Of a stretch of 64,000 nucleotides of DNA, positions 63,908 to 64,000 are shown piece by piece. The DNA is taken from NCBI GenBank assembly GCA_002505765.1, contig DAVZ01000042.1, forward strand, positions 1-64,000, in the 5' to 3' direction. The notes beneath the pieces are model-generated. The model was not told the origin of the DNA and ran no database searches. It saw only the letters and a program-made list of their open reading frames with translations. Each line of letters starts with the position of its first letter. Within the stretch, counting starts at the first letter, position 1. The DNA is from Methanobacterium sp. UBA176 (GTDB lineage Archaea > Methanobacteriota > Methanobacteria > Methanobacteriales > Methanobacteriaceae). The position numbers were made by a program, and so were the translations under genes.

Positions 63908-63979
63908 TTTAAAAATCCACAATCCATTTAGTTTCTTATTAAAATTTGATATTGAATTACATCAAATGGGCTGATTTAT

Positions 63980-64000
63980 ATGAGAATGATAATTGTAGCA
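63980..64000 (+). CDS. start of a downstream gene, truncated by the window end
   Basis: ATG at 63980 opens a frame beginning MRMIIVA, cut after seven codons. The strand-like start would suit a P-loop protein, for example a G3E-type GTPase, but seven residues do not prove that. It continues the direction of comA and the ABC ATPase. Confidence 0.4.

Overview
The window comes from a low-G+C, pseudomurein-walled methanogenic archaeon of the order Methanobacteriales, most probably Methanobacterium. The evidence is archaeal or methanogen-specific genes: ribosomal proteins S3Ae, L40e and stalk P0/L12, Spt5, archaeal AlaS and FtsZ, GGGP synthase (ether lipids), ComA (coenzyme M), HypD (hydrogenase maturation), Mur-ligase homologues of the pseudomurein type, an F420-hydrogenase beta-subunit homologue, and many TTG/GTG starts behind GGTGA or GGAGG ribosome-binding sites. 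No rRNA, tRNA, CRISPR array, prophage or complete insertion sequence was recognised.

Layout. 0-4 kb: TPR and HEAT-repeat proteins, malate dehydrogenase and a small secreted protein. 4.2-14.4 kb: a nitrogen-assimilation island. It holds pdxT, a split archaeal glutamate synthase (amidotransferase, GXGXG, FrhB-like and FMN-synthase subunits), two tandem amtB-glnK pairs, a lipoprotein and pdxS. Three of its promoters carry GGAA-N6-TTCC-like sites expected for the repressor NrpR. 14.6-24.3 kb: an ASCH-TPR fusion, a radical-SAM activase, hisC, glmU-glmM-apgM (UDP-GlcNAc supply), DUF92 and S3Ae. 24.7-34.8 kb: small accessory and membrane proteins, a DUF2178/XRE pair, an AAA-VWA chelatase-like protein, Tsr3, L40e and GGGP synthase. 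35-39 kb: a large MEDS/PAS histidine kinase and DUF169. 39-45 kb: a wall cluster on the minus strand (MobA-like, an anchored VanW-like candidate, a Mur ligase and a double Mur ligase). 46-52 kb: HypD, a HAD phosphatase, PmbA, a radical-SAM protein and a COG1900 sulfurtransferase-like protein. 52.5-62 kb: MFS exporter, then a minus-strand information block (alaS, L12, P0, L1, L11, spt5, secE, ftsZ). 62-64 kb: comA, an ABC ATPase and the start of another gene.

Three features stand out. First, the FrhB-like subunit of the glutamate synthase operon appears circularly permuted: the half carrying VGTPCQ comes before the ferredoxin/QDGG half, and a near-identical purine-rich motif lies at both breakpoints. 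Second, at least six intergenic loci carry clusters of short stem-loops, mostly with 3-base loops, built from a few recurring units; one lies inside the ribosomal stalk operon. This looks like an undescribed modular repeat family. Third, four gaps hold decayed genes (MscS-type membrane protein, gamma-carbonic anhydrase, SAM methyltransferase, and an AAC(3)-like acetyltransferase), so the apparently empty stretches are largely gene remnants. A sensor kinase also contains a G+C-rich PAS module that looks recently acquired.
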